DNA of 64,000 nucleotides from Bacteroidota bacterium (GCA_016183765.1 JACPEA010000012.1:1-64000), one strand, 5' to 3'; positions 27,453 through 36,656 are shown, counted from the first letter of the stretch. Notes: a model not told the origin generated them from the letters alone. Numbers and translations are program-made.

Positions 27453-28301
27453 TTAAATACGATTTCGATAAAGTTCATTTGAAAGTCCAAGTTTACATTC
27501 AGGAGAATTGCTTTCAAGCAAATGAAATTCGCATGGAGTTAAGCCGGTAAATCTTTTATAATCTTTCACCAAATGTTGGTAATCATAATAGCCGCATTCA
27601 ATGGCTATCCTAAGCCAATCCATTTTGGGATACCTGTTTTTTATATTAAAGGCATTGGTAAATCGAATGATCGTTGAATACATTTTAGGATTAATACCTG
27701 TCCTTTCATTAAAGGTTCTCTTAAACTGTTTTGCAGAGAGGCAGCATTCTTTAGCTAACTGATCGAGAGAGATATTACCGTAGCGTTTCATCATTAATTT
27801 ACTTGCAGAATCTAATAGATGAACATCTCTTCGTGAATTGTTTACTATGTCAGCTACAAACCTATCAGCTATTAAAAGCATCTCACTGTAACTTTTGGCA
27901 TGCTGTAACTGTTCGTGGGTAAAACGGATGTTTTTGGGAAAAGTAACTGTTGCATCAACAAATTGATCCGTAAGTTCAAAAGAGGGTATGCCTGTTAGCC
28001 GGAATAAGCCGGTTGGCTGAAAAACAATCTGAAGGTTTAAAAAGTCTTTCTGTAAATATCGCCTGGTAACTGAGGTCTGTTGCCCTATCATACTAATAGG
28101 AGGCAGCCTGTTTTTTTCTTTGGAATTATTAAATTCAACCAGTAAACTATCGCGAAGAATAAAAGAAAGACAGTTTTCCGGTTTTGGAGGGTACACTTTA
28201 AAAGGAATGGCAAAAGAATTATCAAATTCAAAATGTACTATTCTATACCATTGTACAAACTCGCTGAATGCAGGATTTGGCAAAAAATCTTTTATGATCA
28301 T
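27453..28301 (-). CDS. AraC-family transcriptional regulator
   Basis: C-terminal ISLDQLAKECCLSAKQFKRTFNERTGINPKMYSTIIRFTNAF...WLRIAIECGYYDYQHLVKDYKRFTGLTP double HTH. Confidence 0.92.
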   Translation of the reverse strand: MIIKDFLPNPAFSEFVQWYRIVHFEFDNSFAIPFKVYPPKPENCLSFILRDSLLVEFNNSKEKNRLPPISMIGQQTSVTRRYLQKDFLNLQIVFQPTGLFRLTGIPSFELTDQFVDATVTFPKNIRFTHEQLQHAKSYSEMLLIADRFVADIVNNSRRDVHLLDSASKLMMKRYGNISLDQLAKECCLSAKQFKRTFNERTGINPKMYSTIIRFTNAFNIKNRYPKMDWLRIAIECGYYDYQHLVKDYKRFTGLTPCEFHLLESNSPECKLGLSNELYRNRI

Positions 28302-28492
28302 ATTTTTAGATTTTAAGTCCGGTACACCTCGGAAATAAATGCCTTCCAATTTTTCCTTCTAACATGACCGCTACTGTTTTGCAACTGGCGAAAGTGGCGA
28401 ATACGAAGCTCCCTTGTTCAATTAACCACTAAACAGCCATTTGCGCTGAACCCTTGCTATCCGCTCGTTGTATTCTCAATTCATCTCACTGG

Positions 28493-28711
28493 CTATTTTT
28501 TTAAGAGCTTAGTAAGTGCAGAACCTTTATGAGCGGCAATATGATCTGTCTTGCTGCTTTTTATTTCATACTGAGGTTCTTCTTCCGTAGCATGATGCGT
28601 ATAACCTTTGTAATCAAAATTTTTGGTATGTATCTTAATAATAGTCCCTGAAACCTTTCCTGCTTCGGAGTTCCAGCTTACATTGTCGCCTACTTGAAAT
28701 TTGGTTGTCAT
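28493..28711 (-). CDS. DUF2945 / hypervirulence-associated TUDOR-like domain protein
   Basis: MTTKFQVGDNVSWNSEAGKVSGTIIKIHTKNFDYKGYTHHATEEEPQYEIKS. Confidence 0.85.
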   Translation of the reverse strand: MTTKFQVGDNVSWNSEAGKVSGTIIKIHTKNFDYKGYTHHATEEEPQYEIKSSKTDHIAAHKGSALTKLLKK

Positions 28712-28733
28712 AACCAGATTTTTAATGACAGAT

Positions 28734-29270
28734 CTAATTTTCATCGGAATAGAATACATTGCCATCAACTATTCTTGCCGGTGCAGTGTATGTATGATCC
28801 TGGGTTTTCCCGGTTGTCATAATATGTAATACCGTCCAGCCTTTTGCTTTCAGATAATCGGACACCATTGAACGATGACATCTCCACCAAACCGCTTCGG
28901 AGCACATATAAGCCGTGGGCTGTTGTAAAGCGATAAATTCCAGTTTTGCTATGCCGCTTTCAAATTCTCCGGTTTCCATATAATCGGCATAAGCCCTGAA
29001 AGAGTCATTGTTCCAGCGGTTATTCTTTGAATCTTTTTTCTTCTTTCTTCTTCCTCCCAAATCAGCCAGATGTATGTATTGTATCCCGGTTTCTTCCAGG
29101 GATATTTTTAAATTTTCCCTGTCAAATTGCGGGAACTTGCGTGAACCGGGCAAACTCCGTATGTCGGCAAGAGCCTTAATGTCAAAAGAATGCAGCATAT
29201 CCAAAAAAACAGCTATACTATGGGTAGAATGACCTATGGTATAGATGGTATATGTTCCCGGTTTGTTCAT
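28734..29270 (-). CDS. DUF488 domain-containing protein
   Basis: IYTIGHSTHSIAVFLDMLHSFDIKALADIRSLPGSRKFPQFD; CSEAVWWRCHRSMVSDYL. Confidence 0.92.
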   Translation of the reverse strand: MNKPGTYTIYTIGHSTHSIAVFLDMLHSFDIKALADIRSLPGSRKFPQFDRENLKISLEETGIQYIHLADLGGRRKKKKDSKNNRWNNDSFRAYADYMETGEFESGIAKLEFIALQQPTAYMCSEAVWWRCHRSMVSDYLKAKGWTVLHIMTTGKTQDHTYTAPARIVDGNVFYSDEN

Positions 29271-29344
29271 TTGGGATCATTCAATGCTAAATTATATTTG
29301 GTAATATACTGCTGTTTTTCTTTTGGTATCCTAAAATGTAGATT

Positions 29345-29412
29345 CTGGAGCATACTGCCCCTCATTCTGTTTTATGCTGACCCTCATTCCGGAGTGTTGA
29401 CCCCGCCAAAAT
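29345..29412. mobile_element. Candidate IS21-like end remnant (multiple terminal repeats)
   Basis: catactgcccctcattctg...tgctgaccctcattccggagtgttgacccc resembles TTGACCCC/TTCCGG terminal repeats of Bacteroidetes IS21-family ends; no istA/istB in window. Confidence 0.45.
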
Positions 29413-29439
29413 CTATTGAATTAGAATCTGTTATAGGTA

Positions 29440-29497
29440 AAGCGACGATTCTAAACAAAGCCCCCCCGCTGGGAAGGCTCTTTGCAGAAGGGAAAAA
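29440..29497. mobile_element. Solo right terminus of the hairpin element (partial copy)
   Basis: attctaaacaaagcccccccgctgggaaggctctttgcagaaggga parallels 26449-26494. Confidence 0.55.
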
Positions 29498-29601
29498 AGA
29501 TCGCCGGAAGTATTAAGGTGGAAAACATGTTCTGTTGCCCAGCTTTGGTAAATGCAATGTTAGCTGAGTTGCTTAAGAATCCAGGAGAACCTGAACTTCT
29601 G

Positions 29602-29920
29602 ATTCCTTCTAAGCGGAGGGTCTCCCCAGCGGGGGACCCTCCGCTTAGAATTACAAAACACTCAGTACAATCCTCTATTTTTTAGAAACGCGAATTTCCC
29701 TGCGTACAACCCGCAATCAACCGTTGCAGGCGGTACCGCCGGAAGACTACTACTGCACAGTTCAACCCGCCATTATTATTATATAGGTGAACAAGGTGTA
29801 TATCCCGTTATTACATATAGGGAGTTGCAGGATATTGATCTAACTTGGTTTTCTGCGCTATTATGATGAGTGAAACAGTGGCAGAGCGGTGATGCTTCCG
29901 CGAAGGGGCTTGGGGGGGGC
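29602..29920. mobile_element. ~320-bp MITE/REP-like element, copy 2, right end degraded
   Basis: ttccttctaagcggagggtctccccagcgggggaccctccgcttagaattacaaaacactcagtaca...gcagagcggt aligns with 26158-26445. Confidence 0.7.
29607..29650. repeat. 44-bp near-perfect palindrome/hairpin at the left end of element copy 2
   Basis: ttctaagcggagggtc-t-cccc-agc-gggg-gaccctccgcttagaa: 16 + 4 bp stem with one bulged T. Confidence 0.85.
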
Positions 29921-29930
29921 GATCGGGAGG

Positions 29931-30019
29931 CGTGAGTCGTCAGTGGTGAGTGGTGAGTAGGGAGTGGGTTGGGAACAGCCCATTCACCATTCACAACTCA
30001 CAACTCACCACTGACGACT
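29931..30019. repeat. Inverted short-word repeat locus (GTCGTCAGTGGTGAGTGGTGAGT / ACTCACAACTCACCACTGACGAC)
   Basis: gtgagtcgtcagtggtgagtggtgagtaggga...cccattcaccattcacaactcacaactcaccactgacgac. Confidence 0.85.
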
Positions 30020-30103
30020 TTCCTTCTCCGGAAGGGAAGGTTACTGAAACCGATCGGCACCTCCTGCTGTAGGGCGGGGCCTATCAGCACCCTATCCCAA
30101 AAG

Positions 30104-30132
30104 AAAACGCCACCTTTTGGGTGGCGTTCCTG
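30104..30132 (-). terminator. Terminator of pckA
   Basis: aacgccacc-ttttg-ggtggcgtt hairpin; T-rich on the - strand (cttttggg). Confidence 0.7.
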
Positions 30133-30187
30133 TAACAGACAAGCAACCAAGAGACCCTTTCTGTAACACGTTATGGCATTACGGTAA

Positions 30188-31792
30188 TCAGTTAGTTTTG
30201 GGTGCGGCCTGCAGAATTTCTTCGGATACGCCGGAAGCGTATTTTTCAAAATTCTGCACGAATTGCAGGGCCAGGTCGCGTGCTTTGGCATCATAGGCAG
30301 TTGTATCCGCCCAGGTGCTGCGTGGATTCAAAATTTCTGCGGGTACACCGGGGCAAGTCAATGGTATTTCCATCCCGAATATAGGGTGAGTTTCATATGC
30401 TACCTTATCCAGCTTGCCTTCCAGCGCCGCGGTGATCATGGCGCGGGTATATGCCAGTTTCATGCGGTTGCCCACACCATAAGGACCACCACTCCAGCCG
30501 GTATTCACCATCCATACGTTCACTTCGTGTCTGCGCATCTTCTCTCCCAGCATTTCGGCATATTTACCCGGGTGCAGTGGCAGGAAAGGTGCACCAAAAC
30601 AAGCACTGAAAGTGGTTTTGGGTTCGGTGACTCCCGCTTCGGTACCTGCAACTTTAGCGGTATAACCACTGATGAACTGGTACATAGCCTGTCCGGCAGA
30701 TAAACGGCTGATCGGTGGCAATACACCGTAGGCATCACAGGTCAAAAAGAAGATGTTTTTGGGTAAACCGCCAATACTTGGCTCCAATGCATTACTGATA
30801 TAACCCAGCGGGTAACTTACCCGGGTATTTTCGGTGATCCGTTTGCTGCTGAAATCGATCTTTTGTGTACCGGGATAAAACTGGATATTCTCTACCAATG
30901 CCGCCGGGCGGATGGCCCGGAAGATCTCGGGTTCTTTCTCTTCACTCAGGTCGATGGTCTTGGCATAACAGCCGCCTTCAAAATTGAATACGGAGCTGTC
31001 GGTCCAGCCATGTTCATCATCACCGATCAGTTTGCGGTTGGGATCAGCGCTGAGGGTGGTCTTGCCCGTTCCACTCAGACCAAAGAAAACGGCCACATCA
31101 CCTGCTGCACCCATATTGGCACTGCAGTGCATGCTCAGTACATTCCTTTGATTGGGAAGGATAAAATTGAGCACGCTGAAAATGCCTTTTTTGATCTCAC
31201 CCGTATAACCTGTTCCACCTATGAGAATGGTTTTGTGCGTGAATGACAGGATCGCAAAATTGTGCTGCCGGGTTCCATCAACTGCCGGATCGGCTTTAAA
31301 ACCGGGCGCCTGTATGATATGCCATTCGGGTTCAAAACCCGGCAACTCCTCTTCTGATGGACGAAGGAACATGTTATACGCAAACAGGTTGCTCCAGGGA
31401 TGTTCATTGATGACACGGATATTCAGGCGGTGAGATGGATCGGCGCAGGCATGTGCATCGCGCACCCATATCTCTTCTTTCTCACCGAGATAATCCAGCA
31501 GTTTTTTCTTCAGCTGGTGAAAATATTTTTCCTCGATGGATATATTGAAACCGTTCCAGTCCACCGAGTCCGCCGTGATCGCATCTTTTACGATGAATTT
31601 ATCTTTCGGACTACGGCCGGTAAATTCTCCCGTCTGAATACAAAGCGCCCCGGTATCGTTAAACACCCCTTGTCCGCGCAGAACCGTCTGTTCTGCCAAT
31701 TCTTCGGGTGATAACTGGTAATGAATGCCTGTGCTGTCGGTTAAACCCAATTCCTGCAGGATCTGCCTCGAGATCATGGTAGCTGTCATCAT
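30188..31792 (-). CDS. pckA: Phosphoenolpyruvate carboxykinase (ATP)
   Basis: VFFGLSGTGKTTLSADPNRKLIGDDEHGW; TGRSPKDKFIV; VNTGWSGGPYGVGNRMKLAYTRAMI. Confidence 0.97.
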   Translation of the reverse strand: MMTATMISRQILQELGLTDSTGIHYQLSPEELAEQTVLRGQGVFNDTGALCIQTGEFTGRSPKDKFIVKDAITADSVDWNGFNISIEEKYFHQLKKKLLDYLGEKEEIWVRDAHACADPSHRLNIRVINEHPWSNLFAYNMFLRPSEEELPGFEPEWHIIQAPGFKADPAVDGTRQHNFAILSFTHKTILIGGTGYTGEIKKGIFSVLNFILPNQRNVLSMHCSANMGAAGDVAVFFGLSGTGKTTLSADPNRKLIGDDEHGWTDSSVFNFEGGCYAKTIDLSEEKEPEIFRAIRPAALVENIQFYPGTQKIDFSSKRITENTRVSYPLGYISNALEPSIGGLPKNIFFLTCDAYGVLPPISRLSAGQAMYQFISGYTAKVAGTEAGVTEPKTTFSACFGAPFLPLHPGKYAEMLGEKMRRHEVNVWMVNTGWSGGPYGVGNRMKLAYTRAMITAALEGKLDKVAYETHPIFGMEIPLTCPGVPAEILNPRSTWADTTAYDAKARDLALQFVQNFEKYASGVSEEILQAAPKTN

Positions 31793-32123
31793 AAAACAAA
31801 CAAACGTTAGTTAGAATACAAATGTAATTGTTTAATGCTTTCGCTGATTTTGATGTGTGGCAGGTACACATCAAAAATATTTAACCTGTTTCCGGTTTCT
31901 TGAAAAATATCCAACAGGTTTTGTGGTTTTCTAAACCAGACACATGGATAACAGGCATATTTTGAAGGTTTTAGAAATAATTTTGAGCGGTTCCAACAAA
32001 GAAGCGCCTGGAAGATCCTGCCGGTAAAAAATGGTTATAACTGCCTGGGTGACCGCTGATCCCGGCGATCCTAACATTTTTTTAGATAACAAAAAATTTC
32101 TATGCCTGCTGAATTGAGTAGGT

Positions 32124-32744
32124 TTGCAGGAAATCTGCGTTATGAATATCCGGAAACTGCTTTTTGTACTTGTTCTGGCTGTAACAGCCACCGGCAGTTT
32201 TGCCCAGCAGAATGAAGATGGAGATGAGAAGGGCAAATTCAAAAGAGAAAATATTTTCCTGGGAACCAGTCTGAACCTGGGTATCACCAACCGTTCGTTC
32301 AATGTTGGTTTGAACCCCGAGATCGGCTACAGCATTGCCAGGTGGCTGGATGGTGGCGTGGCGCTCAATATCAACTATTTTTCACAGAACGCTTCTGAAT
32401 TCAGCAATATCCGTTTCCGCAATTTCAACCTGGGTGGCGGACCTTTTCTGCGGGTATGGCCCGTCAGTTTCCTGCACCTGCAGGTACAACCCGAATTTAA
32501 CTGGATCAACTCCAGTCAGAAAAATGTTCAGACCGGGCAAACAGGCAGTTTTCAATACCATGCGGGAAGTTTACTGGTTGGTGTGGGTTATGGAACACGT
32601 GTACTGGGCTCACATTACTCTTATGTTACCCTGATGATCGATGTTACCCAAAACATCAACTCCCCCTACCGCGATCAGTACAACGATCCGCTGCCCATTT
32701 TCCGGGCAGGTTTTGGCATGTACCTTAAACCAAAGCGTCGATAG
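32124..32744 (+). CDS. Outer-membrane beta-barrel-like protein
   Basis: Signal peptide MNIRKLLFVLVLAVTATGSFAQ; alternating barrel strands LNLGITNRSFNVGLNPEIGYSIARWLDGGVALNINYF. Likely start is the internal MNIRK at 32142. Confidence 0.75.
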   Translation: MQEICVMNIRKLLFVLVLAVTATGSFAQQNEDGDEKGKFKRENIFLGTSLNLGITNRSFNVGLNPEIGYSIARWLDGGVALNINYFSQNASEFSNIRFRNFNLGGGPFLRVWPVSFLHLQVQPEFNWINSSQKNVQTGQTGSFQYHAGSLLVGVGYGTRVLGSHYSYVTLMIDVTQNINSPYRDQYNDPLPIFRAGFGMYLKPKRR

Positions 32745-33279
32745 CAGCAACCGGATCATCACAAACGATCAACCGGTCGCGCCAGTTATCATACAGGAAT
32801 TCCTCATCCAGCATCCTGTCGATATGTGCCACCAGGTGTTGGTAAAATCCGGCCGTATTCAGCAGCACGATCTTTTTATTATGGATATTGAGGTTGTTCC
32901 AGGTAAGCATTTCAAAAAATTCATCGAGCGTTCCGTTACCACCGGCCAGTACAATGGCCGCATCGCACAATTCATACATCGTTTTTTTACGAACATGCAT
33001 ATCGGCCACCACACGCAGTTCCGTAATACCTTTGTGTTCGGCTTCCCATTCCAGTAAGATCTCGGGTATCACACCGATCACTTTACCACCATTGTCCATG
33101 GCAGCATTGGCCACAGCTCCCATCAGGCCTTTGTTGCCGCCACCATACACCATCGTGATCTTCCGATCTGCAAACAGCCAGCCCAACTGTGCAGCATGCG
33201 TAACATACAATGGATTTTTACCGGATCGTGACCCGCAAAACACTGCGATATTGTTGACAGACATATACCAAATTTTCAA
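32725..33279 (-). CDS. LOG-family protein (TIGR00730-type Rossmann fold; cytokinin-activating phosphoribohydrolase family)
   Basis: AVFCGSRSGKNPLY, MVYGGGNKGLMGAVANAA, ALAGGNGTLDEFFEMLTW. Confidence 0.93.
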   Translation of the reverse strand: MKIWYMSVNNIAVFCGSRSGKNPLYVTHAAQLGWLFADRKITMVYGGGNKGLMGAVANAAMDNGGKVIGVIPEILLEWEAEHKGITELRVVADMHVRKKTMYELCDAAIVLAGGNGTLDEFFEMLTWNNLNIHNKKIVLLNTAGFYQHLVAHIDRMLDEEFLYDNWRDRLIVCDDPVAAIDALV

Positions 33280-33347
33280 ATGGCAAATTAGGTTAAATAT
33301 TTTTCACTACTTTTCCATTTTCGTTTGATCATTTTAATTACCCCAAT

Positions 33348-34808
33348 ATGTCTCCATTACTGCTTTTTTCCTTTGTTATCGCTTATTTCATGATATTACT
33401 CGGTGTGGCCTGGTACACCGGCAAGAACAGCACCAACGACTCTTTCTTCATCGGTAACAAAAGCAGTAACTGGATGCTGGTGGCATTCGGTATGGTGGGT
33501 ACTTCTCTTAGCGGCGTTACGTTCGTGAGTGTTCCGGGAGCCGTTGCCAAAGAATCCTTTGCCTATTTCCAGATCACGCTCGGTTACCTTATCGGTTACC
33601 TGGTGATCGCCTATGTGTTGCTTCCACTTTACTACCGGCTGAACCTTACTTCCATCTATCATTACCTGCACAACCGCCTGGGCTTTACATCCTATAAAAC
33701 GGGGGCCAGCTTTTTTATCCTGTCACGTATCCTTGGCGCTACCGCACGTTTGTACCTCGTGGTCAATATCCTGCAGGAAGCCATCCTGAACAGTTTTCAT
33801 ATTCCTTTCTGGGCCACTACCCTGATCATCCTGGTGATGATCTTATTGTATACCTATGAAGGGGGTGTTAAAACCATCGTTTGGACTGATACCCTGCAAA
33901 CTACCTGTATGCTGCTGGGACTGATCATCTGCGTGGTATATATCCTCAGCCAAATGAACATGGGTTTTGGCGAAAGCCTGCAGGTCATGGGTGAAAAAGG
34001 GTATTCCAAAATCTTCTTCACAGACCCTAACAGCAAACTGTTCTTTGTAAAACAGATCCTGGCCGGTGCCTTTATCACGGTGACCATGACCGGTATGGAC
34101 CAGGAAATGATGCAGAAAAACATTTCTGTAAAAACGTTGAAAGATTCGCAGAAGAATGTGATCTCCATGTCCATCGTGCTGATGATCGTGATCCTGATCT
34201 TCCTGTTCCTTGGCGGTCTACTGTACCTGTATGCTACCCAGCTGAACCTGGATGTAACCGGCGACAAATTATTCCCGACCATCGCACTGCAGCATATGCC
34301 GCCATTTGTTTCCGTGATCTTTATCATCGCCCTGATCTCGGCGCTCTTCCCTAGTGCTGATGGCGCCATCACGGCCCTGACCTCCACTTTCTGTATCGAC
34401 ATCATCGGCATGCAACGCAGGGCGGACATGACAGATGAACAAAAGAAAAAATTACGCCAGCGCGTGCACCTTTCCTTCGCATTCATCTTCCTGCTGTTTG
34501 TGATGATGTTCAAATGGATCAACGACTCCAGCATGATCGGCCTGATCCTGAAAGTGGCCACATTCACCTACGGACCGCTGCTGGGCCTGTTCACTTTCGG
34601 CATTATTTGCAAGCGTAAGGTGAGCGATCACCTGGTGCCTTTTGTCTGTATCATTTCGCCGATCATCTGCTTCCTGCTGGACCGCTTCCAGAAACAGATC
34701 TTCGGCTCTTTTGAACTGGGCCTGGAACTACTGATCATTAATGGACTGATCACTTTTATCGGCTTATGGCTGGTCTCTAAACCTTCCCCTGAAACCGCTA
34801 AAGCATAA
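33348..34808 (+). CDS. Sodium:solute symporter family protein
   Basis: WYTGKNSTNDSFFIGNKSSNWMLVAFGMVGTSLSGVTFVSVPG; multiple TM helices. Confidence 0.92.
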   Translation: MSPLLLFSFVIAYFMILLGVAWYTGKNSTNDSFFIGNKSSNWMLVAFGMVGTSLSGVTFVSVPGAVAKESFAYFQITLGYLIGYLVIAYVLLPLYYRLNLTSIYHYLHNRLGFTSYKTGASFFILSRILGATARLYLVVNILQEAILNSFHIPFWATTLIILVMILLYTYEGGVKTIVWTDTLQTTCMLLGLIICVVYILSQMNMGFGESLQVMGEKGYSKIFFTDPNSKLFFVKQILAGAFITVTMTGMDQEMMQKNISVKTLKDSQKNVISMSIVLMIVILIFLFLGGLLYLYATQLNLDVTGDKLFPTIALQHMPPFVSVIFIIALISALFPSADGAITALTSTFCIDIIGMQRRADMTDEQKKKLRQRVHLSFAFIFLLFVMMFKWINDSSMIGLILKVATFTYGPLLGLFTFGIICKRKVSDHLVPFVCIISPIICFLLDRFQKQIFGSFELGLELLIINGLITFIGLWLVSKPSPETAKA

Positions 34809-34851
34809 GATGAGTGGATGAGTGAATGTGGCATTCACTCATCCACTCATC
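34809..34851. repeat. Perfect 20-bp inverted repeat made of GATGAGTG words
   Basis: gatgagtggatgagtgaatg-tgg-cattcactcatccactcatc; immediately follows the symporter stop codon. Confidence 0.9.
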
Positions 34852-34879
34852 CACTCATTCATTCATTGTATATTTGCCC

Positions 34880-35518
34880 ATGGACCTCATCCTTCCACTG
34901 GCAGAAGCCTATGCGGCTAAATACAGCTCCCCGGAGAATACCCTTCTGCAGGAGGTGAACCAGCAGACCCTGGCCAGCCATCCCCTGTCGCATATGCTGA
35001 GTGGCCCTGTACAGGGCAGGTTCCTTTCCCTGATCAGCGCTCTCATACATCCCCGGTATATCCTGGAAGTGGGTACTTTTACCGGTTACAGTGCGCTTTG
35101 CCTGGCTGAAGGACTGGCAGAGGACGGCGAACTGCATACCATTGAACTGCGGGACCAGGATGCAGCCACTGCCCGGGCAAATTTTAGCAGATCCGAAAAG
35201 AATAAGCAGATACATTTGCACGTTGGTAATGCAGGGGAGATCATCCCGACCCTGGGTCATACCTGGGACCTGGTCTTCCTGGATGCCGACAAGACCGGTT
35301 ATATCGGGTACTACGAGCAGATCGTACCCCGCTTACGCCCGGGAGCCATTATCATAGCCGACAATGTATTGTTTCATGGCGAGGTATTACAGGAACCCAT
35401 CAGCGGCAAAAATGCCAAAGCCATAGAAGCTTTTAATGAACATGTACGCAATGACCCCCGGACTGAACAGGTGCTGATTACGATACGCGACGGGGTATTG
35501 CTGATAAAAAAGAAATAA
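34880..35518 (+). CDS. Class I SAM-dependent O-methyltransferase (CCoAOMT-like)
   Basis: YILEVGTFTGYSALCLAEGL, DLVFLDADKTGYIGYYEQIVPRLRPGAIIIADNVL; start at MDLILP. Confidence 0.92.
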   Translation: MDLILPLAEAYAAKYSSPENTLLQEVNQQTLASHPLSHMLSGPVQGRFLSLISALIHPRYILEVGTFTGYSALCLAEGLAEDGELHTIELRDQDAATARANFSRSEKNKQIHLHVGNAGEIIPTLGHTWDLVFLDADKTGYIGYYEQIVPRLRPGAIIIADNVLFHGEVLQEPISGKNAKAIEAFNEHVRNDPRTEQVLITIRDGVLLIKKK

Positions 35519-35519
35519 C

Positions 35520-36614
35520 ATGAAAAAACTGCTCCTGCTTTTCTGCCTGGCTCTCTCTTTCACGGCCCGGGCGCAGAAAGAAAAAGTATTGGCTTATATC
35601 GATAGCTACAAAGAACTGGCGATGGCAGAAATGCAACGCACCGGTGTTCCCGCCGCCATTACCCTGGCCCAGGGCATACTGGAGTCGCAATGGGGAGAAA
35701 GTTCCCTGGCCAAAACTTCCAACAACCATTTCGGTATCAAGTGCAAGACCGAATGGACAGGCGCTAAGACTTATCATGATGACGATGAGAAAGGGGAATG
35801 TTTCCGCGTATACCCGTCTGCAGAAGACTCTTATCATGATCATTCCGATTTTTTAAAAGCAAGGCCCCATTATGCGTTCCTGTTCAAACTGGACCCCACA
35901 GATTATGAAGGCTGGGCCCAGGGCTTAAAAAAAGCCGGTTATGCTACCAGTCCTACCTATCCACAGCGTTTGCTGAAACTCATCAATGATTATCAACTCC
36001 AGCAATACAGTCTTACCGCACTCGCCAGGAGCCAGGCGCCTGTAAACGAATCTTACAGCCAGTCTAAACCGGCCATAGTCGATCCTGCACCGGTTATCAC
36101 ACCGGTTGCGGAACAACCCGTTGTTGTTGTTACGCAAGAAACGGTTCAACCCGAACCGTCAACAGCAGCAGTATCAACCAATACAAATTCATTACCTGCT
36201 GCACCGGTTGCTGTCAACAGAAAAACAAACTATCCCTCGGGTATTTTCATCATCAACAATACCAGAGTGATCTATGCCACCGAGGGCACATCGCTATTAT
36301 CGCTGGCCAACCAATACGATATTCCCCTAAGCAACCTGATAGCGTACAACGACCTTTCTTCCATGGATGTGCTGGATACCGACCGGTTGATGTTCATTGA
36401 AAGAAAACCCAAAAAAGGAGCTGTTGATTTGCATGTGGTGACCGAAGGCGAAACCCTGCACTCCATTTGCCAGCAGGAAGCCATACGGCTGGACAGCTTA
36501 CTGGAATATAACCGGCTGGGCCGGAGCAGTAACGTGAATGCAGGCGAGAAGATCTACTTACGTCCCGCCACTGCTGCACCCACTGTTAATACAATACCAC
36601 ATTCACCCAAATAA
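35520..36614 (+). CDS. Glucosaminidase (flagellum-type/FlgJ-like) with C-terminal LysM repeats
   Basis: AITLAQGILESQWGESSLAKTSNNHFGIKCK; LysM-like ATEGTSLLSLANQYDIPLSNLIAYNDL and VTEGETLHSICQQEAIRLDSLLEYNRL. Confidence 0.92.
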   Translation: MKKLLLLFCLALSFTARAQKEKVLAYIDSYKELAMAEMQRTGVPAAITLAQGILESQWGESSLAKTSNNHFGIKCKTEWTGAKTYHDDDEKGECFRVYPSAEDSYHDHSDFLKARPHYAFLFKLDPTDYEGWAQGLKKAGYATSPTYPQRLLKLINDYQLQQYSLTALARSQAPVNESYSQSKPAIVDPAPVITPVAEQPVVVVTQETVQPEPSTAAVSTNTNSLPAAPVAVNRKTNYPSGIFIINNTRVIYATEGTSLLSLANQYDIPLSNLIAYNDLSSMDVLDTDRLMFIERKPKKGAVDLHVVTEGETLHSICQQEAIRLDSLLEYNRLGRSSNVNAGEKIYLRPATAAPTVNTIPHSPK

Positions 36615-36656
36615 TCATTCCTGATACTCAGTTTCGGAACCAATTAAAACTGTCAT

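Noticed and set aside
29779-29994. 71-aa - strand ORF over element copy 2 and the repeat locus
   Set aside because: N-terminal half is translated word repeat (HHSPLTTHASRS), so the frame is not a conserved gene.
31800-32123. Riboswitch-like region between pckA and the barrel gene
   Set aside because: Only a loose AACCTGTTT...AACAGGTT dyad is visible; no recognised riboswitch core.
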